In this document: positions 1 to 7,530 of the stretch, piece by piece
Position numbering within the stretch: position 1 is the stretch's first letter
How the letters are laid out: each line of letters starts with the position of its first letter
Assembly (NCBI GenBank): GCA_964611385.1
Contig: CAZSXS010000026.1
Coordinates: forward strand, 1-42,453
Direction of reading: 5' to 3'
Source of the DNA: CAZSXS01 sp964611385
Lineage (GTDB): Bacteria > Bacillota > Clostridia > Lachnospirales > CAYPQA01
Length of the DNA: 42,453 nucleotides
Position numbers and translations under genes: made by a program
The notes under the pieces: model-generated
Seen by the model: only the letters and a program-made list of their open reading frames with translations
What the model was told of the DNA's origin: nothing
Database searches by the model: none

Positions 1-177
1 GTTTTGTTTTCCACCACTGATATCATTGACACCTATGTTTATCGTTCTTTGGTTTCGTATTTAGATATCGGACTTGGAACAGCCGCCGGATTGTATCAGT
101 CGGTTTTTGGCTTTCTCATTATTTTGCTTGTAAACTTTGTTGTGAAGCGGGTAAATGATGAGTATGCATTGTTTTAG
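1..177 (+). CDS. Sugar ABC transporter permease, C-terminal end (partial)
   Basis: The reading frame is open from the first base and ends at TAG 175-177. The 58 residues end in a hydrophobic segment (GLYQSVFGFLIILLVNFVV) followed by a short basic tail ending NDEYALF. This is the typical C-terminus of LplB/YtcP-type permeases of carbohydrate ABC importers, which form a heterodimeric membrane channel with a second permease. The next gene starts 15 bases downstream and encodes that partner, so the two are clearly co-transcribed. The 5' part lies outside the window. The exact sugar cannot be read from this fragment. Confidence 0.85.
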   Translation, partial: VLFSTTDIIDTYVYRSLVSYLDIGLGTAAGLYQSVFGFLIILLVNFVVKRVNDEYALF

Positions 178-192
178 GAAAGGGGGATATGA

Positions 193-1086
193 ATGAAAAT
201 TAAACGGGATAGGGATTTCTATCTTTTTAATACCATTGCGATTGCGGTGACGGGCATTTTTGCCATACTTTGCCTGTTGCCCTTTCTGATCATCATTTCT
301 GGCTCCTTTACCGAAAACGAATCCATACTCAGAGATGGATACAATCTAATTCCAAAAGTTTTTTCTGTTGAAGCCTATAAAACCTTGTTTGTATATCCAG
401 ATACGATCTTTCGTGCGTATCTGGTTACGATAGGGGTTACGGCTACTGGTACTTTTTTTGGGCTATTCTTCATTTCCATGACCGGATATGTACTCTCTAG
501 AAAAGATTTCAAATACAGGAATACGATTTCCTTCATTATTTACTTTACTTCGATTTTCGGAGGCGGCGTTGTTCCCTGGTACATGGTTTACACCACGGTT
601 TTGGGCTTGAAAGACTCTTATTGGGCCTTAATCATACCCGGCCTCATGTCTCCCTTTCTCATTATCCTGATGCGCACCTTTATTTCCAACTCCCTACCCG
701 ATGCCATCATCGAATCAGCGAAAATCGACGGTGCAGGTGATTTCAAAATTTACTTCAAAATCGTTTTACCCATCACAATACCGGCCTTGGCAACGGTAGG
801 CTTATTTCTGGCCCTGGGGTACTGGAACAGCTGGTACACAACCTCAATCTTTATTACATCGCCAGAAAAATACATGCTACAATTTTATCTACACAACATG
901 GTCAACAGCATCAATGCATTAGCAAACTTGGCCAGTCAGAACCCGAATATCAAAATGTCGGATTTACCCACCGAGTCGGTTAAGCTAGCCATGGCAGTGG
1001 TTGCCACAGGGCCAGTATTTTTATTCTACCCCATGGTACAAAAATACTACGTATCCGGCATCACCATTGGTGCAGTGAAAGGATAA
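193..1086 (+). CDS. Carbohydrate ABC transporter permease (LplC/YtcP type)
   Basis: This 297-residue integral membrane protein is the second permease of a carbohydrate importer. It has an N-terminal membrane segment at about residues 13-38, further hydrophobic segments, and the binding-protein-dependent permease EAA-like loop at about residues 172-193 (ESAKIDGAGD...IVLPI), which docks on the ATPase. The C-terminus KYYVSGITIGAVKG is characteristic of the family. The start ATG has an AAAGGGGG ribosome binding site 6-8 bases upstream. It follows the other permease by 15 bases. No ATPase is encoded here; importers of this subfamily often use a shared MsmX-like ATPase encoded elsewhere. Confidence 0.93.
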   Translation: MKIKRDRDFYLFNTIAIAVTGIFAILCLLPFLIIISGSFTENESILRDGYNLIPKVFSVEAYKTLFVYPDTIFRAYLVTIGVTATGTFFGLFFISMTGYVLSRKDFKYRNTISFIIYFTSIFGGGVVPWYMVYTTVLGLKDSYWALIIPGLMSPFLIILMRTFISNSLPDAIIESAKIDGAGDFKIYFKIVLPITIPALATVGLFLALGYWNSWYTTSIFITSPEKYMLQFYLHNMVNSINALANLASQNPNIKMSDLPTESVKLAMAVVATGPVFLFYPMVQKYYVSGITIGAVKG

Positions 1087-1190
1087 GACCGAGGGGGAAG
1101 GAAGGGAAAAGCTTTTTCAAACGGGGAAAAAGTTTTTTCCTTCCTTCCCCCTCACACCGATCCTTCCCTTTTCAAAAAGCCGGGCATAGA
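1083..1190 (-). repeat. Dispersed intergenic repeat with long hairpin, copy 1
   Basis: Directly after the permease stop, two near-perfect arms (1091-1118 and 1126-1153, each starting or ending with GAGGGGGAAGGAAGG or its complement) can form a hairpin of about 27 base pairs. The element continues through a CCGGCTTTTT-like motif (on the minus strand) near 1175-1185. A related element lies at 11163-11268 in the opposite orientation, sharing the CGTTTGAAAAA loop, the CCTTCCCC arm and the flanking CGGTCTTA. It may act as a transcription barrier between the permeases and the binding-protein gene, or be a REP-like mobile repeat. Confidence 0.75.
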
Positions 1191-1240
1191 GCTGGGAAAG
1201 ATGAATTGGGGATTTAGGAAGAGTAAGTTGAAAAATGGCA

Positions 1241-1295
1241 TTTGGGGAAAAAATAAACAGTTCAGATCAGACGTTAAAATAATGTTTTTCCCAAA
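1241..1295. promoter_or_regulatory. Inverted repeat upstream of the binding-protein gene
   Basis: TTTGGGGAAAAA at 1241-1252 and TTTTTCCCAAA at 1285-1295 are inverted copies with one mismatch, separated by about 32 bases, 40 bases ahead of the lipoprotein start. This could be an operator pair or a leader hairpin. I could not place a convincing -35/-10 pair here, so a regulatory role is inference only. Confidence 0.35.
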
Positions 1296-1334
1296 GCCTA
1301 GAATTTAATAGTATAAAAAAGGAGATGTATTACT

Positions 1335-2933
1335 ATGAAAAAGACAAAGAAACTGGTATCGGCACTTTTGTCGGCGGTACTCTTAACTACCCTGCTCTTT
1401 GGGTGTAACACTAGTGGCCAAGAAGGAGGTACTGGAGCGTCTGGAACGCCCAATGCAAGCGGGACGGCCGCAGAAGCTTTGAAGCCCGTAAACTTAGAGT
1501 ACTACATGGTAAGCTCCAAGCCAAAAGATGTGGAGCTTGTGTTGGCTGAGCTGAACAAGCTAGCCAAAAGAGATTTGAATGCAACGCTCAACATCACCTT
1601 TACCACCTGGACGGATTATGTTCAAAAATATGACATGACCTTAAAATCCGGTGGAAATGTGGACTTTATCTATTCGGCCAGTTGGATGAACTATGCACAA
1701 TATGCCTCTCAGGGCGCCTTCCTGGAGCTGGATGATCTGATCCCGAAGTATGCGCCCAAGCTGCAGGATATGGTGGACGAAACCGTTTGGAATCAGCTAA
1801 AAATCAAAGGAAACATCTTTGCCGTTCCCTCGAACCGCTTTGTATATGGCTCAGACGGTCTTGCTTACCGAGATGACCTTGTAAAGAGCCTAGGGCTTCC
1901 GATCCCCAATTCCGTGGAAAACGTTGAAAAATATCTGCTTGGCGTACAGAAAAACGATCCAAAGCAGGGCTTGTTTACTCCCGCTGCTGTTCAAAACCCA
2001 AGCGGGGATGTTTCTTCGGCCATTAAGCTGATCATGAATTTAAAGTACGCCACAGTCAATCAGGGTGGAACCAGTTACGGCCTGATGGCAGACTTTGAAA
2101 ACCCCAGTGAGCTGTATGACTATTGGGGCAGCAAAGATTTTATTGAAGATTTAAAGGTTGTAAAACGCTGGGCAGATCAGGGCTTCTGGTCCAGAAGCAT
2201 CCTGTCAGACACCTTAGATCCCCGCATGTTTGCTACAGGAAAAACGGTATTCCAAACTGGTGGTATGAACCCTGGAAAAGCCGCTGGTGCCAGATTGGAA
2301 GTAGCAAAAACAGACCCGTCATGGGTATCAGAATTTATCCCCTTTGCCGCTGTGAATGGTGTTGCTTATTATTCTCCTCCTACAGCAAATATGACTTCCA
2401 TTCCCTTCAACGCCAAGAACCCAGAAAGAGCCCTTATGCTCTTGGAAAAAATCATGACGGATTCCGAGTACTTTAATCTGATTCAATATGGAATCGAAGG
2501 AACCCACTACAAGAATGTAGATGGCTACTATGAATCCATCCCCGGAGAAACCGGAGCCGAGGCTTATGAATCTGGCGCCTTTGCCTGGGGCTTTGAAAAT
2601 CCCAATCTCATGCTTAAGTCAAAAAACAATGAATATTTTGAAAACCTGTACGTACAATTGGATAAAATCAGAGAAAAAACCCCCTTTGATGGCGTCAACA
2701 TTTACGAGGGCTTCATTGAGGACTTTGATTCCTATCAAGCTGAAAGAGCAGCATTAGGTAATGTCATCGCTCAATATCTGACGCCCCTGGAGGTTGGATT
2801 GGTGAATGATGTGGAAGCAGCTGTAGCAGAATTCTTACAAAAGGCAGAGTCGGCAGGCTTGAAAAAAATCCAGGAGGCTTATAAGGCCCAATGGGAAGCC
2901 TATTGTAAAGAATATGGATATGTTAAGAAGTAA
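1335..2933 (+). CDS. Extracellular solute-binding lipoprotein, DUF3502 type
   Basis: This 532-residue lipoprotein captures an oligosaccharide for the ABC importer encoded just upstream. It has a basic N-terminus, a hydrophobic signal and the lipobox LLFGC with the lipidated Cys at residue 24, followed by a Ser/Gly/Thr-rich linker. The body matches type 1 sugar-binding proteins. The C-terminal 80 residues (from about FDGVNIYEGF, through the ALGNVIAQYLTPLEVG segment) match the DUF3502 domain found in LplA-like binding proteins. The ribosome binding site AAAAAGGAGATG precedes the ATG. The gene is separated from the permeases by a 248-base gap holding a hairpin repeat, so binding-protein levels may be set separately. 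It is followed 17 bases later by the GH4 gene. Confidence 0.92.
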   Translation: MKKTKKLVSALLSAVLLTTLLFGCNTSGQEGGTGASGTPNASGTAAEALKPVNLEYYMVSSKPKDVELVLAELNKLAKRDLNATLNITFTTWTDYVQKYDMTLKSGGNVDFIYSASWMNYAQYASQGAFLELDDLIPKYAPKLQDMVDETVWNQLKIKGNIFAVPSNRFVYGSDGLAYRDDLVKSLGLPIPNSVENVEKYLLGVQKNDPKQGLFTPAAVQNPSGDVSSAIKLIMNLKYATVNQGGTSYGLMADFENPSELYDYWGSKDFIEDLKVVKRWADQGFWSRSILSDTLDPRMFATGKTVFQTGGMNPGKAAGARLEVAKTDPSWVSEFIPFAAVNGVAYYSPPTANMTSIPFNAKNPERALMLLEKIMTDSEYFNLIQYGIEGTHYKNVDGYYESIPGETGAEAYESGAFAWGFENPNLMLKSKNNEYFENLYVQLDKIREKTPFDGVNIYEGFIEDFDSYQAERAALGNVIAQYLTPLEVGLVNDVEAAVAEFLQKAESAGLKKIQEAYKAQWEAYCKEYGYVKK

Positions 2934-2950
2934 TTTGCTAGGAGGGCTAA

Positions 2951-4222
2951 ATGAAAATTGCAATTATCGGAGCGGGTAGCACTTACACCCCTGAGCTGAT
3001 TGAAGGAATCATCAACAGAGCGGAGTCTTTGGAGCTGACAAAGCTTTCGCTGATGGATATAGACCGTCGAAAACTGGAGATTGTAGGTGGCTTGGCCAAG
3101 CGTATGCTTGAAACGGCAGGAATGCAGTGTGTGTTGGACTTAAGCCTGGACTTGGAGGAAGCCTTAACACAAGCAGACTTTGTGCTGACGCAAATCCGTG
3201 TCGGAAAACTTCCGGCTAGAGTTTTAGACGAAAAAATCCCAAAAAAATACAAGCTTCTGGGACAGGAAACCATGGGAATCGGGGGCTTTTTTAAAGGGCT
3301 GCGAAGTGTTCCCGTGCTCGTGGAGATAGCCCATGCCATGGAGAGAATTTGTCCACAGGCTTATCTGATCAACTTTACCAATCCGGCCGGTATGGTAACG
3401 CAAGCCATCAGTGACCACAGCAGTATTAAAGTCTTCGGCCTTTGTAATGTCCCCTTTAATATGAAGAAAGACCTATGTGAAAAGTTAAACTTACAGAATC
3501 CGGAATTTGATTATGTGGGTCTGAACCACTTAAGCTGGATCACAAGCATACGAGAAAATGGCCATGACTATATCCAAAGTGCGATTCGAGATGGTCTAAA
3601 CAGTAAAACAATGAACAATATTCCAAAAGCTAATTTTCCGGCTGAACTCATTGCTGCAATTGGCGGTATTCCCTCTGCTTATCTTGGGTACCTTTACTTT
3701 CTCCAATCCAAAATCACCCATTGCCTGGAGGAAACCCAAACCCGCGGAGAGCAGTGTATAGAGATCGAAGAAGAACTTCTGAAATTGTACGCAGATCCTG
3801 ATTTGAAAGAAAAGCCCAAGCTTTTGGAAAGGCGGGGTGGAGCCAATTATTCTTTGGTGGCCATTTCCTTGGTGGATGCAATTTATAATGATAAGAAAGA
3901 AATTCACGTGGTGAATACCAGAAACAGTAACACCTTGCCCTTCATGGACGAGGGGGATGTAATTGAAGTCAGTGCAGTCATCGGGAAGGATGGAGCCCAA
4001 AACATCGCCCCTAAGCAAGTAAATGTGCACATTTCTTCTCTGATGAAGCAGGTAAAAGCCTACGAACGCTTTGCCATAGAAGCCGCCCTTTCTGGTAACT
4101 ATGAGGAGGCCATCCGCGCCATGCTTGCGAATCCCATGATCGCAGATTATCATTTGTTTAAGCCTTGCTTTGATGAGTTGTTGGAAGTACATAAGGAGTA
4201 TTTACCATTATGGAAAAGATGA
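2951..4222 (+). CDS. Family 4 glycoside hydrolase (probable 6-phospho-beta-glucosidase)
   Basis: This 423-residue cytoplasmic enzyme belongs to GH4, which cleaves (often 6-phosphorylated) glycosides by an NAD- and metal-dependent redox mechanism. Visible signatures are the N-terminal dinucleotide motif GAGS (residues 7-10), GQETMG near residue 104, the INFTNPAG segment, LCNVP with the metal-binding Cys165 and GLNHLSW with metal-binding His193. The NHLSW and CNVP forms favour the phospho-beta-glucosidase/CelF-LicH branch over alpha-galactosidases. AGGAGGGCTAA precedes the start. The end overlaps the kinase gene by 13 bases, indicating translational coupling. Since ABC importers deliver unphosphorylated sugars, the neighbouring kinase may supply the phosphate that the enzyme needs. 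Confidence 0.9.
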   Translation: MKIAIIGAGSTYTPELIEGIINRAESLELTKLSLMDIDRRKLEIVGGLAKRMLETAGMQCVLDLSLDLEEALTQADFVLTQIRVGKLPARVLDEKIPKKYKLLGQETMGIGGFFKGLRSVPVLVEIAHAMERICPQAYLINFTNPAGMVTQAISDHSSIKVFGLCNVPFNMKKDLCEKLNLQNPEFDYVGLNHLSWITSIRENGHDYIQSAIRDGLNSKTMNNIPKANFPAELIAAIGGIPSAYLGYLYFLQSKITHCLEETQTRGEQCIEIEEELLKLYADPDLKEKPKLLERRGGANYSLVAISLVDAIYNDKKEIHVVNTRNSNTLPFMDEGDVIEVSAVIGKDGAQNIAPKQVNVHISSLMKQVKAYERFAIEAALSGNYEEAIRAMLANPMIADYHLFKPCFDELLEVHKEYLPLWKR

Positions 4223-5256
4223 ACTATCTTTTGGGAGTAGACGGCGGTAACTCAAAAACAGATTACTTGCTCTATACAGAAGACCTTACCTTTGTTGATC
4301 TATACCGTACAGGTACCTGCTCTCATGAACATTTTGAAGACGGGTTTGAAGGCAGCTTTCGAGTGATGGGAGAGCAGTTAAGCCAACTTTTTCTGCGAAA
4401 TGGCATTGACGTTTCTCAGGTTAGCTCCGCTGCATTCGGGTTGGCGGGTTGTGATTTTTTGTTCCAAAAGAAGAACTTAGAAACATGCGTAAGTCGCTTG
4501 GGCTTTGAACGCTTCGCTGTGGTGAATGACGGTATTCTGGGCATCAAGGCTCTATCAGAGGACGGTACAGGGGTCTGTGCCGTCAATGGAACGGGCACAG
4601 TAGTCGTCGGCATCAACAAGAGCGGCCAAAGTATTCAAATGGGCGGCATAGGGCCAACTCTGGAAGACCATGCAGGCGGGGCTTATGTTTTTCATCAAAG
4701 TTTTTGCCGTGTCTATGACGAGTTATTGTGCTTCGGCGAAAAGACTACCCTAACGCCTCGACTTATGGAGCTTTTGGGCCTGGAAGCCAAGGAAGACTTT
4801 TTTGAGCGGCTGAGTACTGTTCATGACAGTGATATGCTTATGCAAAAGGTCATACAAGCTACCGATCACTGTGCCTGTGAAGGGGACAGCGTGGCTCAGG
4901 AAATCTTTTTTCGTATGGGACGCTTTTTAGGAAAACGCATTGCCGGTTGCCTTCAGGCACTTGGGCTGAGTGAAAATCCAAGTGTCATACTGGCAGGCTC
5001 CCTATGGCACAAGATTCGCTTTTCAGGTATGATTGACACAACCCAGGATCGGGTCTTGCAACACTTAGGGAAAGCCCCAGAATACAAGCTGCTTGACGGT
5101 CCGCCTGCCATAGGAGCGCTACTCTATGCCTCTGAGCTTTTGGGTAAGAAGAATCTTACAGAAGCACGCCAATCTTTAAGGAACTTTTTAAGCACAGAGA
5201 AATATGAAGAGTTGGTATATGGTAAGATTTCAAATTGCGGCAAGCTTACAAATTAA
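4210..5256 (+). CDS. Sugar kinase of the BadF/BcrA / N-acetylglucosamine kinase family
   Basis: This 348-residue ATP-dependent kinase of the ASKHA fold has the phosphate-1 motif DGGNSKT at residues 11-17, the FGLAGCD segment, the second phosphate loop VNGTGTVVVG and the GGIGPTLEDHAGG motif typical of N-acetylglucosamine-kinase-like BadF family members. The start at 4210 has an AAGGAG site 11 bases upstream; an internal ATG at 4219 is possible but lies 20 bases from that site. It overlaps the GH4 gene and ends 28 bases before a strong terminator. Its most likely job here is to phosphorylate the imported sugar. The substrate is not readable from sequence. Confidence 0.85.
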   Translation: MEKMNYLLGVDGGNSKTDYLLYTEDLTFVDLYRTGTCSHEHFEDGFEGSFRVMGEQLSQLFLRNGIDVSQVSSAAFGLAGCDFLFQKKNLETCVSRLGFERFAVVNDGILGIKALSEDGTGVCAVNGTGTVVVGINKSGQSIQMGGIGPTLEDHAGGAYVFHQSFCRVYDELLCFGEKTTLTPRLMELLGLEAKEDFFERLSTVHDSDMLMQKVIQATDHCACEGDSVAQEIFFRMGRFLGKRIAGCLQALGLSENPSVILAGSLWHKIRFSGMIDTTQDRVLQHLGKAPEYKLLDGPPAIGALLYASELLGKKNLTEARQSLRNFLSTEKYEELVYGKISNCGKLTN

Positions 5257-5284
5257 AAGAAGAACGCAACTAAAGCAAAAACAC

Positions 5285-5335
5285 AGCAAAAAAGGCTATA
5301 GCAGTCGGGTTAACCGATTGCTATAGCCTTTTGCT
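5285..5335 (+). terminator. Rho-independent terminator after the sugar operon
   Basis: AGGCTATAGCAGTCGG and CGATTGCTATAGCCT form a stem of about 16 pairs (one G-T) around a GTTAAC-type loop and are followed by TTTTGCTTT. It lies 28 bases after the kinase stop. The A-run on the 5' side means it could also work for minus-strand transcription. Confidence 0.92.
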
Positions 5336-5357
5336 TTCATATGCTGATTTCCGTTCG

Positions 5358-5700
5358 GTAGTGACATACTCCCGCCGCCTAAGAGGCGGGGACTTCTCGC
5401 TCAATGCGCCTAACGGCGCAAGCATCAACGAGCTATCCCCGTGTGTCCCACGGTTCATGTTCTATCTTGGCTATCGATAGGATTCGGGCTTACGCCCTAA
5501 TAATGACAGTTTTTTCAGCGGGTATATACTGCCAAAACACGCCCTCTGTGTCCGAGGAGAACTTGTTGCATATATCAAGTGTGCTTCACTACGCACAAAA
5601 AGTCTTATTTCCTACTGGAATAATAGCATGCAAATAGAAAAGTAAAGACCTTGCCAATTCATCCCACCACCTTAGAGGTTGGGACTTCTTGGCAACTCAG
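5358..5700 (-). mobile_element. IS200/IS605-type end remnant, no intact transposase
   Basis: Two related hairpin blocks lie here: ACTCCCGCCGCCTAAGAGGC followed by GGGGACTTCT (5370-5399), and ATCCCACCACCTTAGAGGTT followed by GGGACTTCTTGGCAACT (from about 5661). On the minus strand they read AAGTCCCCGCCTCTTAGGCG..., the style of the hairpin at the right end of IS200/IS605 elements downstream of tnpB. The roughly 250 bases between them have no open frame of useful length, so this looks like a decayed or internally deleted element. Similar blocks recur near 27757 and 38475. The identification rests on pattern memory, not alignment. Nothing else was seen in this gap. Confidence 0.5.
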
Positions 5701-5701
5701 G

Positions 5702-6115
5702 TTAAATTAAAAGCGTTACAATTTCCTGAGGAAGATCTTCCTTTTTGTAGTTCATACTGATAATGAAGTCCAGATTGTTTTCGGCGGAGAGGAAGTTAAG
5801 TTTATTAACAAGCTTAACGAGGCCGTCGGCATCAATATTTTTAACGATGTTTGTCAGTCCGTCAATATAAATCTCTTTGATGTCAGCATCCTGTGAAAGA
5901 ATACCGCAAATAAAACCAACCAGTTCGCGGTAATTCGACAGAGGGAAATTCGCCGTTTCGACAAAACGAATGTCATAATGCAGGTCATAAATATGGCGCT
6001 TGCTGTGGTCAATAAAAACGATGTGACCATCGGTACTTTTAACAGAGAGGTTCGCCATGTCAATAATGCGTTTGGTCTTGCCTTCCCCCTTGCCACCGGC
6101 AATAAAGCTTACCAT
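5702..6115 (-). CDS. Small P-loop NTPase-like protein of unknown function
   Basis: This 137-residue protein starts MVSFIAGGKGEGKTK, a Walker A-type loop (GGKGEGKTK, residues 7-15). It then has a strand ending VFIDH, and EIYIDGL (about residues 82-88), a plausible Walker B strand, followed by DFIISMNY. It is too short for a full AAA or RecA domain and has no membrane segment. An AGGAGGAGT site precedes the ATG and a good minus-strand promoter lies upstream. It is divergent from the DUF1659/DUF2922 genes, with 209 bases between them. A kinase-like or cytoskeletal ATPase role is possible; I do not assign one. Confidence 0.8.
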   Translation of the reverse strand: MVSFIAGGKGEGKTKRIIDMANLSVKSTDGHIVFIDHSKRHIYDLHYDIRFVETANFPLSNYRELVGFICGILSQDADIKEIYIDGLTNIVKNIDADGLVKLVNKLNFLSAENNLDFIISMNYKKEDLPQEIVTLLI

Positions 6116-6191
6116 AAAACTCCTCCTTCAATTAAGAAATGTCGATCAAAAAATGAAAAGTATGAAGCCAAAAAGCTAATAAATTAAAAAC

Positions 6192-6220
6192 ATTATAATA
6201 CAAGTCCAAGTGAAAAGCAA
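6192..6220 (-). promoter_or_regulatory. Sigma-70-type promoter for the small P-loop gene
   Basis: On the minus strand TTGCTT (6220-6215), a 17-base spacer and TATAAT (6197-6192) form a near-consensus vegetative promoter, about 75 bases ahead of the start codon. Confidence 0.7.
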
Positions 6221-6324
6221 TAAAGAAATGAAAATTTCGGCTTAAAATTTCTGGCTCTGAAGATTAGAATATGCTTGTAACAAACAACAAGCAACGAGCA
6301 AACAAGAAAGAGAGGTGAAAAAAG

Positions 6325-6522
6325 ATGGTTAATGAAAACGTTAAAAACATGAAGTTGATTCTTGAATACGGTTCAAAAAAAGGCAGCTGTACCTTCGGGG
6401 ATATGCGCCATGATGTAACACCTCAAAAACTCTACGATACTGCCGTGGCAATTAACAACTTTCAGCTGGACCCCTGGGAAGCAATCGTAAAGAAGGTAAC
6501 ATCCGAACTGACTGAAGGCTAA
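6325..6522 (+). CDS. DUF1659-like small protein, first copy
   Basis: This 65-residue protein is a single small domain with no signal or membrane segment. The C-terminal half (TPQKLYDTAVAINNFQLDP...) follows the DUF1659 pattern seen in Firmicutes: two strands, then a helix with LYD-A-AI--LQ. A hairpin TGCTTGT/ACAAGCA at 6271-6291 and an AGAGAGGTGAAAA site precede it. It is the first of four small genes arranged as DUF1659-DUF2922-DUF1659-DUF2922. The function of the family is unknown. The pairing suggests that the two proteins act together. Confidence 0.75.
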   Translation: MVNENVKNMKLILEYGSKKGSCTFGDMRHDVTPQKLYDTAVAINNFQLDPWEAIVKKVTSELTEG

Positions 6523-6560
6523 AAACAAAGCTGGGCCAGAGCAGGAAAGGAGGTGAGATC

Positions 6561-6782
6561 ATGAACGACTATATCAAACTGGTGTTTAAAACAGATCTTA
6601 AGAAAACCATAAGTTTACGCATTAATAATCCTCAAGCGCTCATTACAGATGAGGCAGTGGATGCAGCTATGGACCAGATTGTAGCAAGCACTGCACTAAA
6701 GAGTGAAGCCGGTAGAGCGGTGGCAAAAAGTTCAGCCAGCCTAGTGAGCTATAAAAAGACGCCCATCACGATTACAGCGTAA
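6561..6782 (+). CDS. DUF2922-like small protein, first copy
   Basis: This 73-residue protein begins MNDYIKLVFKT and has the pattern of the DUF2922 family: a strand pair (LVFKTDLKKTISLRI), then a D-A-V-AAMDQIVAS helix, then a strand ending in a short tail. The ribosome binding site AAAGGAGGTGA is close to a full anti-Shine-Dalgarno complement, which suggests strong expression. It lies 38 bases after the DUF1659-like gene. Function unknown. Confidence 0.78.
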   Translation: MNDYIKLVFKTDLKKTISLRINNPQALITDEAVDAAMDQIVASTALKSEAGRAVAKSSASLVSYKKTPITITA

Positions 6783-6845
6783 GTAAAAGCCGAGCAGGCT
6801 ACGTACAGACAGAATACAAGCATAGTATAGATCGGAGGTGATCAC

Positions 6846-7034
6846 ATGTTTGAATCAAAGACAAAGGTAAGTTTGGTCATTCATCTTCCAAGCGGAACGT
6901 CCAGTACCCTTTCTTCCCTCGACATCTCGGCATCCAATGCCAACTTATATAGTGTGGCAAAGGCAATCAATTCTTTGCAGGAAGTGAGTTTCGACAAAAT
7001 CGAAAAAGTAACCTTATACAGAATCGGCTCTTAA
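6846..7034 (+). CDS. DUF1659-like small protein, second copy
   Basis: This 62-residue protein repeats the architecture of the gene at 6325: VSLVIHLPSG strands, then SNANLYSVAKAINSLQ, which aligns with PQKLYDTAVAINNFQ in the first copy. The two differ at most positions, so the duplication is old. CGGAGGTGATCAC precedes the ATG. The following gene is again DUF2922-like. Function unknown. Confidence 0.72.
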   Translation: MFESKTKVSLVIHLPSGTSSTLSSLDISASNANLYSVAKAINSLQEVSFDKIEKVTLYRIGS

Positions 7035-7115
7035 GTAGCAGCAATCCGAGCTTATACACAATCCGTCATCAATAAGCTCAGAATCAAATCATTTTTTAGG
7101 GAGGAGGTGAGAAGA

Positions 7116-7337
7116 TTGAAAGAGTATGAATATAACATCGTTTTTCTGACAGAGGAGGGCGCAGAATACAGCTTGAAAATCCCTCGGGGAGACAAAAGCA
7201 TCACTCAGGAGCTTGCCAACGAATTAATGGACAGCATCGTTTCGGCTGACGCTTTTGACGCTCCTGGAAAACTCCAGTACAAGCTGAGCGCAGACTTGTT
7301 GGAAACCAACGCTCGGGAGATCAGTTTAACGATCTAA
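7116..7337 (+). CDS. DUF2922-like small protein, second copy
   Basis: The protein is 73 residues long from TTG 7116 (starting KEYEYNIVFLTEEG after the initiator). An in-frame GTG at 7107 sits inside the GGAGGAGGTG ribosome binding site, so TTG with a spacing of 6-7 bases is the better start. The layout of strands, a helix containing ANELMDSIVSADAF and a final strand matches the gene at 6561. It closes the four-gene set and is followed by a repeat element whose stem could act as a terminator. Function unknown. Confidence 0.75.
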   Translation: MKEYEYNIVFLTEEGAEYSLKIPRGDKSITQELANELMDSIVSADAFDAPGKLQYKLSADLLETNAREISLTI

Positions 7338-7366
7338 TTGACAGAAAATTTGAAATCCCTTATACT

Positions 7367-7460
7367 AAGCAGACTTTACTCGGTTTAAAACCATTTATCA
7401 TGCAGCCTATTTTCGTGGTGGCTATGCAAGTTAAATGTGACTGAGTAATGTCTGCTTTTT
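7367..7460 (+). repeat. Four-copy intergenic repeat, copy A (short, diverged)
   Basis: This copy shares CGTGGTGGCTATGCAAGTTAA and TGTGACTGAGTA with the other copies at 20709, 36284 and 38616 but lacks part of the middle. Its outer ends, AAGCAGAC (7367-7374) and GTCTGCTT, pair with each other and with the inner TTACTC/GAGTAA, giving a stem followed by TTTTTT. So this copy could also terminate transcription of the small-gene operon. Confidence 0.65.
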
Positions 7461-7530
7461 TATTGTTCTCACGTTTTGGCTATTCTCTAGTATTTACTTT
7501 GAAACGAAAATAGATTTAGGAGTCTTTGAT

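Noticed and set aside
3596..4192. A 198-residue minus-strand open frame
   Set aside because: It is entirely antisense to the well-supported GH4 gene and shows no protein-family pattern.
5404..5637. A 77-codon plus-strand open frame
   Set aside because: It lies within the IS-like remnant, has no ribosome binding site and no recognisable protein pattern.
5358..5700. The repeated GGGACTTCTTGGC blocks as a CRISPR array
   Set aside because: The spacing is irregular (about 290 bases), the copies diverge, others lie more than 20 kb away, and no cas genes are present.
7107..7115. GTG start for the second DUF2922-like gene
   Set aside because: This GTG is part of the GGAGGAGGTG ribosome binding site; TTG 7116 is correctly spaced.
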